Shown one piece after another: positions 22,928 to 37,500 of a stretch of 64,000 nucleotides of DNA. Below the pieces are notes generated by a model. That model did no database searches, was not told the origin of the DNA, and was given only the letters and a program-made list of their open reading frames with translations. Where the stretch lies: contig JAWQEG010002479.1 of assembly GCA_033782935.1 (NCBI GenBank), positions 95,399 to 159,398 of the forward strand. The letters run 5' to 3'. This stretch comes from Petrolisthes cinctipes. Its lineage: Eukaryota; Arthropoda; Malacostraca; Decapoda; Porcellanidae. Within the stretch, counting starts at the first letter, position 1; each line of letters begins with the position of its first letter. Position numbers and translations under genes: made by a program.

Positions 22928-23352
22928 ACTATCCATTTCAGACCTTATGAAGCATAGTTTTTCACAAATATCTTTTAAACAAACAGTTGGATCAATATGA
23001 CATTTTGGCACAGCTTGGTTGACACCCTCCCTTAATTCTGTATATGGCACTACAGTGCATTGCCAAGTGTGTTTAATTAAGGAGTTTACTCTTGGCTCTG
23101 AAGTTGAAGCTGGCAAGAGCCAAGTAGACATTCCCCTGAACCCCCGCCGGGTCTTCCCCTGTCCGAATGTCTACTCGGCTCTTGCCAGCTTTGACTTCAA
23201 AGCCAAAAGTAAACACACTTGGCGATGCACTGTAGTGCCATATTTTAGGGGATGGTGTCTACGAAACTGTGCCAAAATGTCATATTGATTCAACTGTTTG
23301 TTTAGAAGATATTTGCTAAAAACTATGAGTCACAGGGTCTGAAATAGATAGT
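22928..23352. mobile_element. Foldback element with ~200-base arms
   Basis: Positions 22928-23133 and 23165-23352 are imperfect reverse complements. Shared stretches include TCAATATGACATTTTGGCAC, GGCACTACAGTGCAT and GGCAAGAGCC(A/G)AGTAGACATTC. The spacer of about 31 bases is GC-rich. Flanks show no clear target duplication, so the superfamily is open. Confidence 0.8.
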
Positions 23353-26300
23353 CGGTTTATGTGGCAATTTTGTGACACAGTTTGGAGGAGACAGTAATCT
23401 TACCCCATTTAATTATACATTATATAATGATAACTGGTTACAGAGTCTTGAAAGTGCTTTTAAAACATTTTTCTTTAACATTCTGAACAACAAACCCTAA
23501 TCCAATTCCAAACATCAGTACAATTTTTCAAATGGTCACTTTCAGTTTAGTTGTAGATTGTAAATACAGAATCTGGTATAAATTAATATTTTTATTACAG
23601 TAAAAAAATAATGGTCAACATAATCAGTCTTGGGACATGGTTTTACACTGTGGCACTGGAGTGCGGTGTCAAAGTGTGTTGTTGGAGTGCATGCATGGTA
23701 TTGAAACACAATGTTCTTAAGGTCTGTGTTGGGGCATTGTTGAAGTTGCTGGAAAACCATTTCTCTGAATCACATACTGTACAACTTCTTCACGTACATA
23801 AATGATGCAAAGTGATCTAAACAAGAATGAAAAAAAAAAAAAAAAAAAAAAAAAACCACAATCACCATTATAGCACTAGAAGCCATGAAGAGTGGGCCAA
23901 AGCACAATGTCTTCCTTACCACAACCAGGCCCCAAGATGTCTAAGTTTACCCCGGCCACTTCACAGTTCAGTGTGTTCTGACTCACTGACATCACATTTC
24001 TACTCATCAATTTACTGGTTTTTCTATGGGTGTGTGAAAATGTTAATACTTATTAGAAATTGTAAGGGAACATGAGAATCTTCATGAAAAGAAACTACTG
24101 CAATTAATACCAACTGCTGTACAGTTGTTAAACCAAAAAATTAATGGACAACCATCCACATAACTCCTTGTTGTATAGTTCGCTAAATGTGTTGACTTAA
24201 TCATTCTTACACGCATTCGGACTGTTGCAACAGATTACAATCTGAAAAGCTGCTAAATACTGAACTATAATGTAAGTGAAAGCTTCTGAACAGTTAAAGA
24301 TCGCTCTCATTGGCTTATCACACAGCTTTACATAACTCTACCCCTTGCAAGTCAGTTATGATTCTAGAAACCTGCTACAGGCTCCTAGTTTACCTTTCTG
24401 ATAACCGAGGCACCCAGTTTGTCCTAGCCATATCCGAACACATACTCGAGATTCTAGTCTTATGTAAATCCACAAACTATACTTCCAATTGTTCTATCAA
24501 CTTCCTGAGGTAATTTTTCATCAAGTTCTTAGAGTATTTCAGCTATAAAAAAAATTCCTTCTGGTTTGTTAGATATAATACATTAATTACCAAACCAGCT
24601 ACACAAGGATCATGAAAACAGACATCCACATAGGGATGAGAAATTGTACAACCCCATTATCCCTTTGAATCCCTTTTTGCAGTTGATTTATACAACACTA
24701 TTATCTTTGTGCAATTATACTGACCATTGGACCATGCAGTTTTGGAAAGTTTCTTCTACTTTACTCCTTCCTCAGTCAGCTTTTTCTATTTGCCACTTGA
24801 ATCTCAATGACACCATCTGAGACTATACTGCTAGTTTTTTTTCTTAACCTGGTAGCAAGTGTAATAATTTATAACCACACAAATCATATAAAACTTTTAC
24901 ACTACTGTATTAGGAAATTATCCACAATTCATAAACATTGGAATCTACTGAACACAAGTATGAAAGGTCTAACGGCTGGACGGGAATAGGTGAATATCTG
25001 CTAGGTTAAAAAAAAATACTACTCTATGATCTTGCCCTACTGTTTTTAAAAATCTATTATCCCGTATCATAATTCAGTCAAGGTATAATACTGTTTGTAG
25101 AGCAACACAGAAAGATAAAGGTAGTGTGGTGTGCATATGAAGGAGACACAGTAAAGTGAAGTCGAGGGCTACAAAAGAAGGGGCTCGAAGCAAGAGTGTA
25201 TTGCACATGAGCTAGGAGTCAACAAATTGGCTGAGGGGAGATATTATTGCCAAGGTAAAAGATTAATTGAATTCTGATCTCATTTAATTTAAAACTAAAT
25301 TTTACTATTGGCAAATGTAATCACAGATCACCACACTGACAGTAGCTTTTGCAGTCAATCCAATAAATCTAAAGCTCAGAGGCATGCAGTTAGCCTACTA
25401 TGAAAATGAGCATCTTTGTAGGTGAAAACTTCATTCTCAACACTGCACAGCTTTTATAATAAAACAAGGATAAATTTTCATCCACAAAATTACTCCTGAT
25501 ATAATGCAATACAAGACAAGGGAAAATATAGATCTTCCACATGTGTATGTATACATTAAGTTCCATTTCTACCTCTAAATAAAGGTGGGAGTCATTGAAA
25601 ATCTGAAATATAGACACATCCAAATCCTGGTGTTGGTCTAGACTCAGCTGACCTGAGCAACATTGGAGGGCTTTCAATTATCCTAACATTAGAGGCACTC
25701 TGTGATATAACTGATCAACCATCATTATTGCGAGATATCCACTAGTCATCCATTTATCATTTTCATCATGTAATGAGACAATAGCTTGGGCAATTTTGAA
25801 GAGAGAAAGAAATTATTGCATGTGAAGTAAAACTGCATAGTTTTAGAGCTTGGTCAGCTGTACTTCAGAGTGTCACTATGTACTAGTTTTGTTGCAGCAC
25901 TGGAGCATCAAACGGAGGACTGTACACAAGAAACTTTATGTATTAGCTGATGGCAACGACTGTTACGATGGCCTGAGTAATTTTTTCAGCCTAGCCCATG
26001 CAGTATTCTTGCATATGGTCCCAACTAAGAGCCATAGTAGCAGCATAAAATATCGTTAAGTATAACTGCTACATAAAACACCATTGAAGGAAGGACTTTC
26101 TATTCAATAGGTTTTCTACTCCTTTCTTTGGTCATTAAGGCTCCTCCTCAAATGATGTTTATTTTATGTAATATATCTTTAAAAACTACTTTACAATCTG
26201 CAATATAAACTCTAGCCATCATGTGTTTTGCTTGCCTCTGACTTTCGGATGGGTGACTGCCACGAGTGCCCATAGGCTGTTTAACCTGAAGCTTGTATAA

Positions 26301-28504
26301 AACTCAACATACAGTATGGTTAAATAATATTTTGATGCCATCACAATGTCCATTGACAAGTACTCTTTGCATGTAGTGACTGCTTTCCTTTGAAAACCTT
26401 AAAATTTACCATATAAACTCTGTACTGTCTTATAAATATTCAGTTGATATACATACCATATCATGTCCCATGACTAAGCTTCAGTACTGGAGGAGATTGG
26501 TATCAAATTACAATATACACACACAGTGAATACATTTTTTGTTTGAAGTCATTTATAGGTATCCTCAAACTTTTTGACAACATTTTGTACGTGAGATTAC
26601 AGTAATATTTAAATTTTTATGAGTATTGTACAACTAATATACTATATGGCAACTCCTTGATGATTTGTACTAATTTTCAATAATAATTTCCCTCCTTGTA
26701 AGAGAGACAATGATTGGTTGATTGACACACATTTAACATGACACTTTTCAATATGGAAAATTTCATTTTCATTTTTGGTACTGTTCTATAAATATCCTAA
26801 AAATCATCTCGAGTACAGACACAAAAGTCATGGGACATCATATACAGTACAGTACAAAGGGTTGCTATGTATTCGTGCTATAGATTAATAATGTAAGATA
26901 ATGAAAGTAGTACATTTAGGCTTTGAAAATAATTTCCTAATTCTAAAGTTTTGATATTCAGTTTGGAGACCATACATAGGACAGAACTGTAAGAGAAGGT
27001 AGTTACCACCGAGTTCATTTCCTGGGACCATACAGCTGGTATCGCCATCATTCAAAAGCTAAGCACTACTGTATATTGCTCATTAATTCACCAGTTGTCT
27101 ATAAGAAGTTTTCCCATAACTACAGAAAAATAATCCTTTGGTGTGTTGGCCAAACAATACTGTATTCAACAATAACATGCCATTGTAATAAAGAATTTAC
27201 TGGAGTTTTTCTTCAGTAGATTAATATTAGGCTACATAGTGTTAGTCATAATACTATACAGTATAGTCGCATACACTAGTTTTCACCACACTTTTGAAGC
27301 TGAATTACACATATATGAGATAACACAGGCTGATATCATAGTTTAGATAGAAAAAAGCTTCATTCCATTGGATGAAATTCTAGGAGTACAGTAGTTAAAG
27401 ACTTGTGGCCATGACTCTACATGCAAGTTTGCCATTTTACTGAAGGAGGTATATTGCTTTCGTGCCAACCAACTGACTTCTGCACAATACCAGCCAGCTA
27501 CATTATAGTCTGTTTTTCTTTAGCTGATGGTAAATGTCCACATCCAACCTAATTCATTACCATCTGACTAGTTGATGAGCAATCTTAATAACTAAATAAT
27601 AATATAATAATAATCTGGCTGGTAAGTTTTGACCTAATGCTGCTAACCTTTACAATATGGCAGTGGACATTTCCCACCAGTTACTGAAAAGCAAACTCCA
27701 GGTTGTGGTACTAACCTAACACATTACACAATGAGCCGTCACGCCACCACACAACCAGTCAGGTGCGGCGAACAACAAGGTAGGTGACTGACTACCGCAG
27801 GCAGGAGTTCCAGCTGCATCGTTTCTGATTGGTGGAGGCTCGCGGATGTCATGACACAGGGGTGGCCAGGTCTCCCAGTATCTCCTTCTTGATCTGTCAG
27901 GACCACACCAGGGTTAAGATTCATTTCCAAACTTCAGAACCTTCCTTAACCCCTTTTCATATTACAGTACGTAATACCGGTAACTGGAAATTAACTGGGA
28001 TGAGTGAATCTAAGGAGCTCCGATCTACTGTAAAGGTTGAATATTCTCTTTATTAGTTTAAGGAATTATGAAGTATATTGAAGATTATATACCCTAAGAG
28101 CAATAAACTGTTCATTCCGTATATATGTTCTTAGTTTTTCATTAACTCAGAGAGACAAACTCCATTTTATGAATTTTAGTAAAAAGAATAGAATTTAATG
28201 CACCTCATTTATCAAAACAAAAATATCAATTCCATTTCCAATTGCATAGATACAGTACTGCTTAGTTTCCATTCAGTTATAAAAACATTCAATTCAGTCT
28301 GATTAAGGTACAGTTAAAATCCATTTCAGTTGCTCAACTGAGCATTATTATTTCAATATCAATTAAATTCCCATTCAAATAATTTGTTATTCCAGTTCAA
28401 TTACATGTATATAATTTATCATGTAGTAGCAATACATGTCCAATTCATATTATTTAAACTCTTTCAATTGCACTAAGAAATTATCCCATATGTCTGGTAC
28501 CGTA
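23353..28504. other. Intergenic DNA and probable KLHL 3' UTR
   Basis: Long AT-rich stretch without convincing coding sequence. A ~26-base poly(A) lies at 23828-23855. The part nearest 28504 should include the 3' UTR of the minus-strand Kelch gene. Nothing else recognised. Confidence 0.4.
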
Positions 28505-31500
28505 CTAATCAACCAGTTCACACACCCTGAGTGGGGCACAAGCAAGCCAAGACCGCCCAGTGAGCATCTCCCCAATCATGGTCCAAGTGTCTGTAGTAGG
28601 ATCATAACTCTCAATGGTGTCGTGAAAGTGCTCCCAGCCATCCTCTCCTCCCAGCACATAGATCTTTCCATCAACCACTGCAACACCTGATGTAAAATAT
28701 TATCAGCCAATAAATACAAAGAAAAGAAAAGATGTTGCAAAATTTGAAATTACATGATTCCTGCCTCTTAAAAATTTTTGTTACTGGTACTTTTTGGCCC
28801 AACATTATATATATTGCTTAGTAAAAAAGATAATTCATGGTATAAAACTTTTATTAACTATATAAAATTTTTATTTATATAATATTTTTTTTTTTTAGTT
28901 TTTATTCACCATACATGAAGAATTCTCATGAGTAGTCTTTATATACAGTATACTGCACATCCCATAAGTGGAAAATGAGTTGAAAGAACAAAAGGAAAGA
29001 AGTTATGGATATGATATTAACAAGACATTGATTGTACAAAAACTGCTGATATAGCAAGTGCTGTTAACATTACATGAACAAAGTACCGTGTAAGTTACCT
29101 GGTCTATAGCGGCGCTCACACATGCTAGCCACTTGTTGCCATGTCTTGGTTCGTGGATCCAGACGTTCCACTTTATTAGTGTTTTCTGTTGAGGCATGCC
29201 ACCCACCTGTCCAAAAATAGTTAATTAAGTAGTTGATCAATCATTATGTTGATAATTTCCTCACTTCCAGATACAACACCCCATCATGTGGGTGTCATGG
29301 TAAACTTAAGTAATCTGTCTTTTCATACTTAGCTAGGTTTTTACTGGGGATTTCAGCCCCCATTTACTGTATAACAACTCCATAAATTTATTGCAGGTTA
29401 GCTGAGCCAATAACTTACTACAGTGCTCCCCCCAAGGAGGCGGTCATTAACTAGACGATTTCCAAGTAGGCGGAGAAATTATTTGAGACCAAAATACCAA
29501 AAGTATACGGTTTTTCAAAAGTAGGCGTACCTATGCGCAAGTCGATATTCAGCGGAAGTTATTTTAAGAGAAAATTACCCAAATTAATTAATACAAACTA
29601 AGGAATGTGTGTGCATGATTGAAAATTCAATGAGTTTTGGTGGTACCTGAACTAACCATTCCACTTTCACCCTCACAATCGCTTGTTACACTCATGATAA
29701 GCCTAACCCCTTTATAGTGAACAGCTTTCACCCTCCCGCTCCCTCGTTACACTCGCAATAAGCCTAACCCATTTATAGTGAACAACTTTTCACCTTCACG
29801 CTCGCTTGATACACTCGCGATAAGCCAACCCCTTTATAGTGAACAACTTCTCTAAACGGGCATTTTTCATACTTTCAGCACATATCCCAGTACAGACATT
29901 TGATATGGTGAAAAGTTCAAGTGATTGTAAGAGAAAGTGACAAAGAATAATTAATATAAACTAAGGAAATGTATTTGTATGAGTAGAAACTCATGGATTA
30001 TTGGTGATAACTGAACTTGTCAACCATCACCCTCACTCTTCACTCACTACACTCGTGCTTTTAGGCCTACCCTTTTAGAATGAACAACCTTTAAAAACAT
30101 ACATTTTCTATACCTTTGGCTCAAGTTTAGAACTAATTCACTAGAGACAGTATCTAGGGTTGAGTGTACATATTATAATTGTCAGGAAGGGATAGTTTTT
30201 GGAATCGCCAGTACCGAACCTATTTTTTTCCCTTTATTTATCAATTCCAAGTAGACGATTTTAAAGTACACGGCGCCTGTTTGGTACATAACCCCCGTCT
30301 ACTTGGGGGGAGCACTGTACAGTACAAAAAAACTGGACAAAAGTAGATTTGAAGATGGGACAACACAAGCCTAGCTCGACAATAATCTGTTACAACTACC
30401 TGTAGGTGAATACATTGAAACTTGATCCACAAACCTATAATGTAAATATTGCCATTGAGGACTGCTGCTGCAGAGCCACTACGAGGAATGATCATTGGAG
30501 GTAACACTTCCCATGTTTCAGTGTGTGGGTCATACATCTGCCAATATCACACAAAAAGAGAACACATCAATTACCAACTGATTTCTATAAACTCTGTCAT
30601 AGAAATTATTCTTTAGTGTAGAAACTGCCTTGTGGCTTAGTTTGAAGAATTAGTAGCATCTATTTTGCCTATAAAACTGTAATTCTAGTAAGGGGGTTGG
30701 GACAACTGTTGTGGGCAAATGTAAGGGCCAACAATTTCCGTGTACTTGTTACAGCTGATGAGATTTCGCCTCATGTTCACCAGAAGCGTCAATAGGATAT
30801 AAACTGGATAAAGGAATCTAAACCAGATTCCTGGTTTAGAATATATTAACCCCTACACTGCCGCCGACGTCATGAGCAATTCGTTAGGTACAATGCCATT
30901 GACATCATGGAATGTTTTCACTCAAAGAAATTGTTTAAAAGTGAGGATAACAGATTTAGCTACTTGGTGGTTACCGTACTGATTTGGCACCAAACAGAAA
31001 ACCCAGCCAGGACACCTGTTTGAGTATGATATGATACATTAGGTGGTAAAGCATGTTAGCTGGAGCCTACTTTGGAGTTATTTTTTCACAGTCGCTTTTG
31101 TTTACAACTGCCCGGCACCCGTGTCTTTTGTTTATCCTCCGTTGTGATGGCAGTCAATAAATTATATGATTGGATTTTTTTTAAATTATTTACCAGTGTG
31201 ATATATGTATATGGTGTACAGTATATTTATATGCTTGTAAAATTTGTGTTATTAAACAATTATTCAACCACCCACCTAGAGAGAGTTAGGCCCAGGACAC
31301 ACAGGCGCTTTGTGGTCACCACACAAGAACGACACAAGTTGTCCTTTGACTATTCACCACTGAAGAGGTCGCCGAAATTGTCTGGTAATAAATCTTTTGT
31401 CTACCATTGTGGGTTTTCTTTGCCTTCACGTCCCCGCTACAGTAGCGCTACTGCATAACAAGTGTGTGTGGTCCTTGAGTGGCCACCACAAAGCACCCAT

Positions 31501-34500
31501 GTGTCCCGGGCCTTATTAACCCACCCACCCAGAGAGAGTTACAAGGACAAATGATAATTACTGTACTGTATAAATTACGTACAGTACTGTATGTATTGTA
31601 AATTGTGCAACAGTTAAAATTATTTCATTATTAGTGTTATGTAATCAATGGATATTTGTACAACAAATTATAAAGCTTTTACAATGGTGTATATACTGTA
31701 CCTGTATTCATTTTTTGTTATTCTGCCATAGGGCCTCACTAGCCTGGTGTTATTTTTTTCATTCTTCTTCTTCTAAGAAAAACTTTTTATAAGTCTTTAA
31801 TTGTAGGTCTAAATAGATGTACTATTTTACGGTTTCCATTACTAAAATTACTTCTTTACTGCAGTATCTTTTGATCATGTAATAATCACTGCCAATATTT
31901 TATTTTCTGTTTGCCATACCTATTTATACCACTAATTTACTTTCCTATGAGTGACATAAGCTCCTATAGGCCTGATGCTAATCCTATTTATAATAATAAT
32001 AAGTTTCTGTTTGCTAAGTTCATCAGGATAATAAGTTTCTGTCTGCTAGTTCCAAAAACTAAGATTTCTTAGAAATTCCCATTTCTTTCATTATCTTTTC
32101 TGAAAAATCCAGCCTCTATTATCATTATTATTATTATTATTATTATAATGTCTGCAGTGGTTATCACTCGCATGCTTTCTGAGTGACAAGGTGATAAAGT
32201 GGGAAAATATCTTGGTGGTGAGGGAGGGATGTTGTGGTGGCAAAGGCATTCCAAGTATTATTTATTGCATAATGAATAAATCAGTTGTTACTTAGTTTTA
32301 GTAGTTCTAGGACAAGAACATATATTCATATACACACGAGAAAAAAAAGGAAAAATCCATGTATTGCTGATAACATAATAATGTACTGTAAGCCACAATT
32401 ACGAGTATGACAATATCTCTACTCCCTCTCCTTCTCCCACAATGATGCCAGGTCTGCTTGACGAAATTTCCCTAACATCACCTTTAAAATTTACCTTTTT
32501 GCCTCAATTATTCCCTGATTACTCTTGAACACTGACAGTCTTTTTGGAATTATTTTTGTCTGGTAGAAAATTCCTTGTTTGTTTTTGAACAATCTTTATA
32601 TAATTTCCCTGTGTGGATTTTTAAATTCCTTAAAACAAAGAAATTTCCCTGCACCTGGCAACACTGCCCTCCCATCCTGCATCTTTCTCCTGCAGCCAGG
32701 CGACAGGCGTTCGTCAATTTCCACCCAAAATTTGAAATTCACCTGATGAAAAATTTTATAACCACAGTTATAGCAAATAAATTCTTACATTCAAATCAGA
32801 CAAGACAGACTATTTTGTCATTATACTCAGGAAATAATGCATTAATATTTAATAATCTGGCACAATCCAGTTGGCATTTGCAAACAAAGCAGTAGCATAA
32901 GGGTTAATTCTTTTTTGTGAATGTTTCATCAAATACAAGAAAAGGGAAGTAAATTTGAAAAAGAAGGAAATACCTGGATGAAGTTACCTGAACATGATCA
33001 ATCCCATCACCATCCTCTAACACAGCTCCTCCACACACGTACAGCTTTCCATGACAAGCAGCAACAGCGGGTGAGGTGAGAGCCAGTGTCATGGAGGCAG
33101 TGTAGGTCCAAGTGTTGCTGCGGGGGTCATACCGCTCCACCCCTGCTAGTCTTCGTGTCCCGTCCCACCCACCCACTGCATAAACGAATCCATCCAAAGT
33201 GGCCGTCCCTGATAAAGGAGATAGAAAGGTATATATCCCTGGTCCCTATATTCTTGCCTCCATAACATCACCATGGACCTCTTGAATACCTGGAAAATAG
33301 TCCTAGATCCCATTAGACCATGCCAAACACCACTGATTGATATGAGAATTAAACTGTCACTCAAGTCTTAGATCATTGATATAATAAAGAATTAGTAGTG
33401 ACACTGGTAATTCCAACTCAAGCAGAAATGCGATCCTACAAAAACCATACTGTCATATGCTACTATGCATCTCTACTAACTGAAAAATAAAGTGAAGAGG
33501 TTATCTTACCAAGCTCTGACCTGGGTTGTCCCATGGGAGCCAGGTCATGCCACCCATCTAACACAGGATCGTAGCGAGAGAGGCATCGTGTCACAGTACC
33601 ATCAGGGAGTTCACCACCAGCCAGGTACAGCACATTCTCTCCCGATACAACTAGTCCATGCTTGCTGGTCATAAAAAAAGAAATTATTGTGAGATGGAAG
33701 CAATATTTTAGGTTAATTCTGACATAGGCACTGACTACCAGGAAAAATAACTAAAGAAGCTTGTGTTGCAAAATTCCATAGGGCAAAAGCAGACTGCAGT
33801 ATTATATGCAAAACTAAGATGTATCTGATTTGACAGGAAGGGGAAACAGGAGAAATAAAATAACATGAGTATTATATACAAGAATTAAATGGCCATCAAC
33901 TGACCTAACAGCGAAGGGGAGACAGGAGAGGCTACGCCAGCTGTGAGCCTGGGGGTCAAAGCACTCCACTGACCGTAACACCAACTTGTTATCCTCACCT
34001 CCAACTGCCACAATCACCTGTAGACACATATAATTGAAGCTTTAGTCAGGGCATTCTGTCCATTTTTGGGGGGTGAATAATTAGTGTATTTTATTTAGAA
34101 TTATTTACATATTATAGATAGTAAGTCCCTGAATCTAGGCACATATTTCAAGTACTACTGCTATCTATGTACAATATTCAAACAAAGGATCCTAGAAAAA
34201 TGTGCCAACTTTCCTAAGTTACATATCAAGCATTTCCACAGTAAGAAATGTTCTACAGAGATCTGTCTCCTTCCAAAAGCTTAACCAGTTACAACAACCT
34301 AAACTCACATGAGGATTAGAAAGTGAGGTAACTCGGCACAGAACTAGTAATTACTCTTTGCAAGTCTGCCCAGGGGGGCTGACTTTGTTCTCTGTTCATA
34401 CTAGCCATCCCCCACAGGGCTAGAATAAAGATTGTTGTAGGATCTGGTCACTTTCTAGTGGATTTGACGAGATCTGCCCACATGAATTAAAAATCAATGT

Positions 34501-37500
34501 GAGGTGTACTGCAACCGGAGGCTCTTTTCTTTTTACTACCTGGATAACCCTGTATTGCACAATATCGGAAAGCTGCAGACATTATTTGGATACGGATTAA
34601 TGATATTCTTCTCATCTTACCAAGCAAAACCTCAAGTAAGCAAACTTTCCCTTGCTGACTTCTTATCCATTAATAAAAAAAGAAAGTTTGGTAGCCTCAC
34701 ACTGATAGTGGCATCACCTATTAATATGTAGGGTATTATAAGGCTTTTAGCCAACCACTGGTTATGCCTGCAAATACTCACAATAGTGGTGTTAGTGTTA
34801 CGACGAGGGCGTGTTCTGGGGGAGGCAAGGTGATGTCGACGATCTGGCAGCAGGTGGTACATGCGTGCCTCCTCCACCACCACACGGCACTCGGGAGATG
34901 ACCGCACTGCACTCTCTCCCTCCACAATGTCAACCAGGAAATATGGACTCACCAGAGCCAGTCGCACACACTCTAATACCTGGAATTGAATGAACATGGT
35001 ACTCATTCTGGCTCTCTGTGTAAGTACTGTATCTTTGTATTTCTGTGTTCAGATATAAATATAACCATCTTCAAAACTTATTATTATACCAGTACATAGT
35101 TAAAATTACCCCCTCCTACACCTTCTTATGAAACATAACTGGCCAATCCATCTAGTTCCCTCAAATCCTTCAGATTTATACATATTTTAAGGGTTATGAT
35201 GTCCTATTGGTCCGAGCTCACTCAATACTGTATAATATTTTCAACAATTTATTCTTTCTTTGTTTTTCCTTCAATGCCTCTTATCATTCTTTTGATTCTC
35301 TCTCCAGTAGCAGCTGTTACACTGCCATTAGTTTGCCCGGGGTGGCTGACTTTATTCTCTGTGAATCCCCCACAGGGCTAGCATAAAGATTGTTGTAGGA
35401 TCTGGTCACTTTCTAGTGGATCTGACGAGATCTGCCCACATGGATTAAAAATCCACGTGAGGTGTACTGCAGCCGGAGGCTCTTTTTTATTTACTGCTGT
35501 GTGGACCGGTAGCACACGGGGGTGCATTATCCCTTTGCATGCAGCAGTCTTAACTCCCTCCCCCTTTATGGTCCCTTCAGGACTGGTCTCATGGAAGGTG
35601 CGGCCCCACTAGTAGCTCTTGTGGTAACGTGGACTTGGGCCCACAGCACTGGCTGTGGGATCAAAGACCTCCCCCCCAATCTCCCTGGTGGTTGGAGGCC
35701 CCCAGACTACCTGGTCCAGTAAGCTCTGGTCCCATCTTCCTGTGATTTGCTTCAGTAGCCCAGGCATATAGGGCCAACCCTCCTGTATTTCAATTTGTTT
35801 TTACACTGTGACCAAAGCGTACCGGGGGTCTGTGGGACAGGAGGCCATTTTGCCCCAAGAGAACATCAACAACAACAACAACACTGCCATTAGTGTTTTT
35901 CTTACATACCTTATGGAAAATTGGTGCCCGAGTCTGGTAAGAATGGTGTAACCAGACTGTAGCTGCATGAAACACCTGTTCTTCTCTCTCCACCTCAAGC
36001 TCCTCTGCTGACATTATCTCCACCACCTTCTCCACTGGCAGCCCCAACCATTCCTCTCCATTCAACACCTCAGCAAAATGTCTGGTAGCAAGGCAAAAGA
36101 ATTACAGTACTGTACTGTATTATCACAAAGGTGAAATACTGGGATGATATTCATAAAAAATCTTTTAAAATATTCAGAGTTCCTATTGATGTGCTAGTTA
36201 AAACAGTTTTATGCCCAGCTGACTGCACAAAATTCATTAACACTTTTACCATGGTGACTCCTTTGTCAGAGTCATGGGACTCCAGTATTCCATTGTTCTA
36301 TATGTTCCAATACATGACATAAGCCTCATGTCCCTTACCAAGGCCCAAGTCATCATCAACTTACAAACATATGGTACATACTGTACACACTCATGACCTC
36401 CAAACTGAGACCCAGCAACAGAGAGAGGGATGCGAGGGTAAATCCGGAATACAGTACCAAAAAGGTAAAATCTCATTCGTATATACAGTAGTGCAATTTT
36501 ATATCATCTACCAACAGGGCTTGAAAAAGACTGAGAACCACAAACTCGAGTGCAATTACTTCACCTCAAAGTAGTGCTTTGAGAGACTAAAACCCCCCTT
36601 AATGTTTAGGAATAAGGCTTTATACTATTTACACACATATACTGTATGTATCTAAACTGTATAGAAAGCAGATACATACCTAAGGATAAACACTTTGGCT
36701 TTTCTGGTGAGTTCTTGGCAAGAATGGAGCTCTGCAAAACAGTGGATACCTATACAGTTTGAGGAGTCAATGTGGCGCTCGAGGTAACGGCAGCATGCAT
36801 CTCGAACTGCACTTACTTCCAAGAGATTGGATGCACTGAGAAGGCCCTAGGGTGAAACATGTAAAAGATAGTAGTCTGGGGAACTACAACAACAACAACA
36901 ACTCTATATTGGGCACCAGTAATAGTTATAATAAAGGAAAAAAGCATACCAGTACAGTACTTAATTACATACAGTACAAACCAATGTGGCAATTGCAACA
37001 AAGGAAAGTTAATAATGCCACAACACAGGAGTGTGTGAAAGTTACCTTAATACCAAAAATAAGATGGAGAAGACACACAAAGACATAAAATACCAAAATA
37101 TTCGTCTGCATGATAGTTACAGTACACTCTCAAGCCCTAAAAGTGGACCCCCCTCGATACCAGACATAAAACAACTCGGAGCTTTCTGGACGACAGGTAA
37201 ACGAAACAGTGCACAATTGAACACAGTGCTCAAATTATACACGGGTGCCTCGAAGAGCCAAATGAACCCTTGGTGTCTCGAGGTTAGTACCGATTCATTC
37301 ATAGGTATTCCTATGTATCAAACCCTTAATGGTTCATTTGACTCTTCAGGCCTCCCGAACTTAATATGAGACTACAGGAGGTAATTGACACTGAAGGAGG
37401 TTGGACGAAGTATTAGTAACAAGTAAATGGCACATTGATATATCTGTGTAATAATTTCAGGTATTAAGAATAACAGAACAATATATTTGTTGCTTATTGT

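Noticed and set aside
27739..28056. Small open frames on both strands near 27.8 kb
   Set aside because: No splice-consistent extension, no domain; probably the KLHL 3' flank.
30847..32905. Candidate piggyBac element (TTAACCCCTACACTGCC at one end, AAGGGTTAA at the other)
   Set aside because: The two ends share only a few bases beyond TTAACCC, too little to call inverted repeats over 2 kb.
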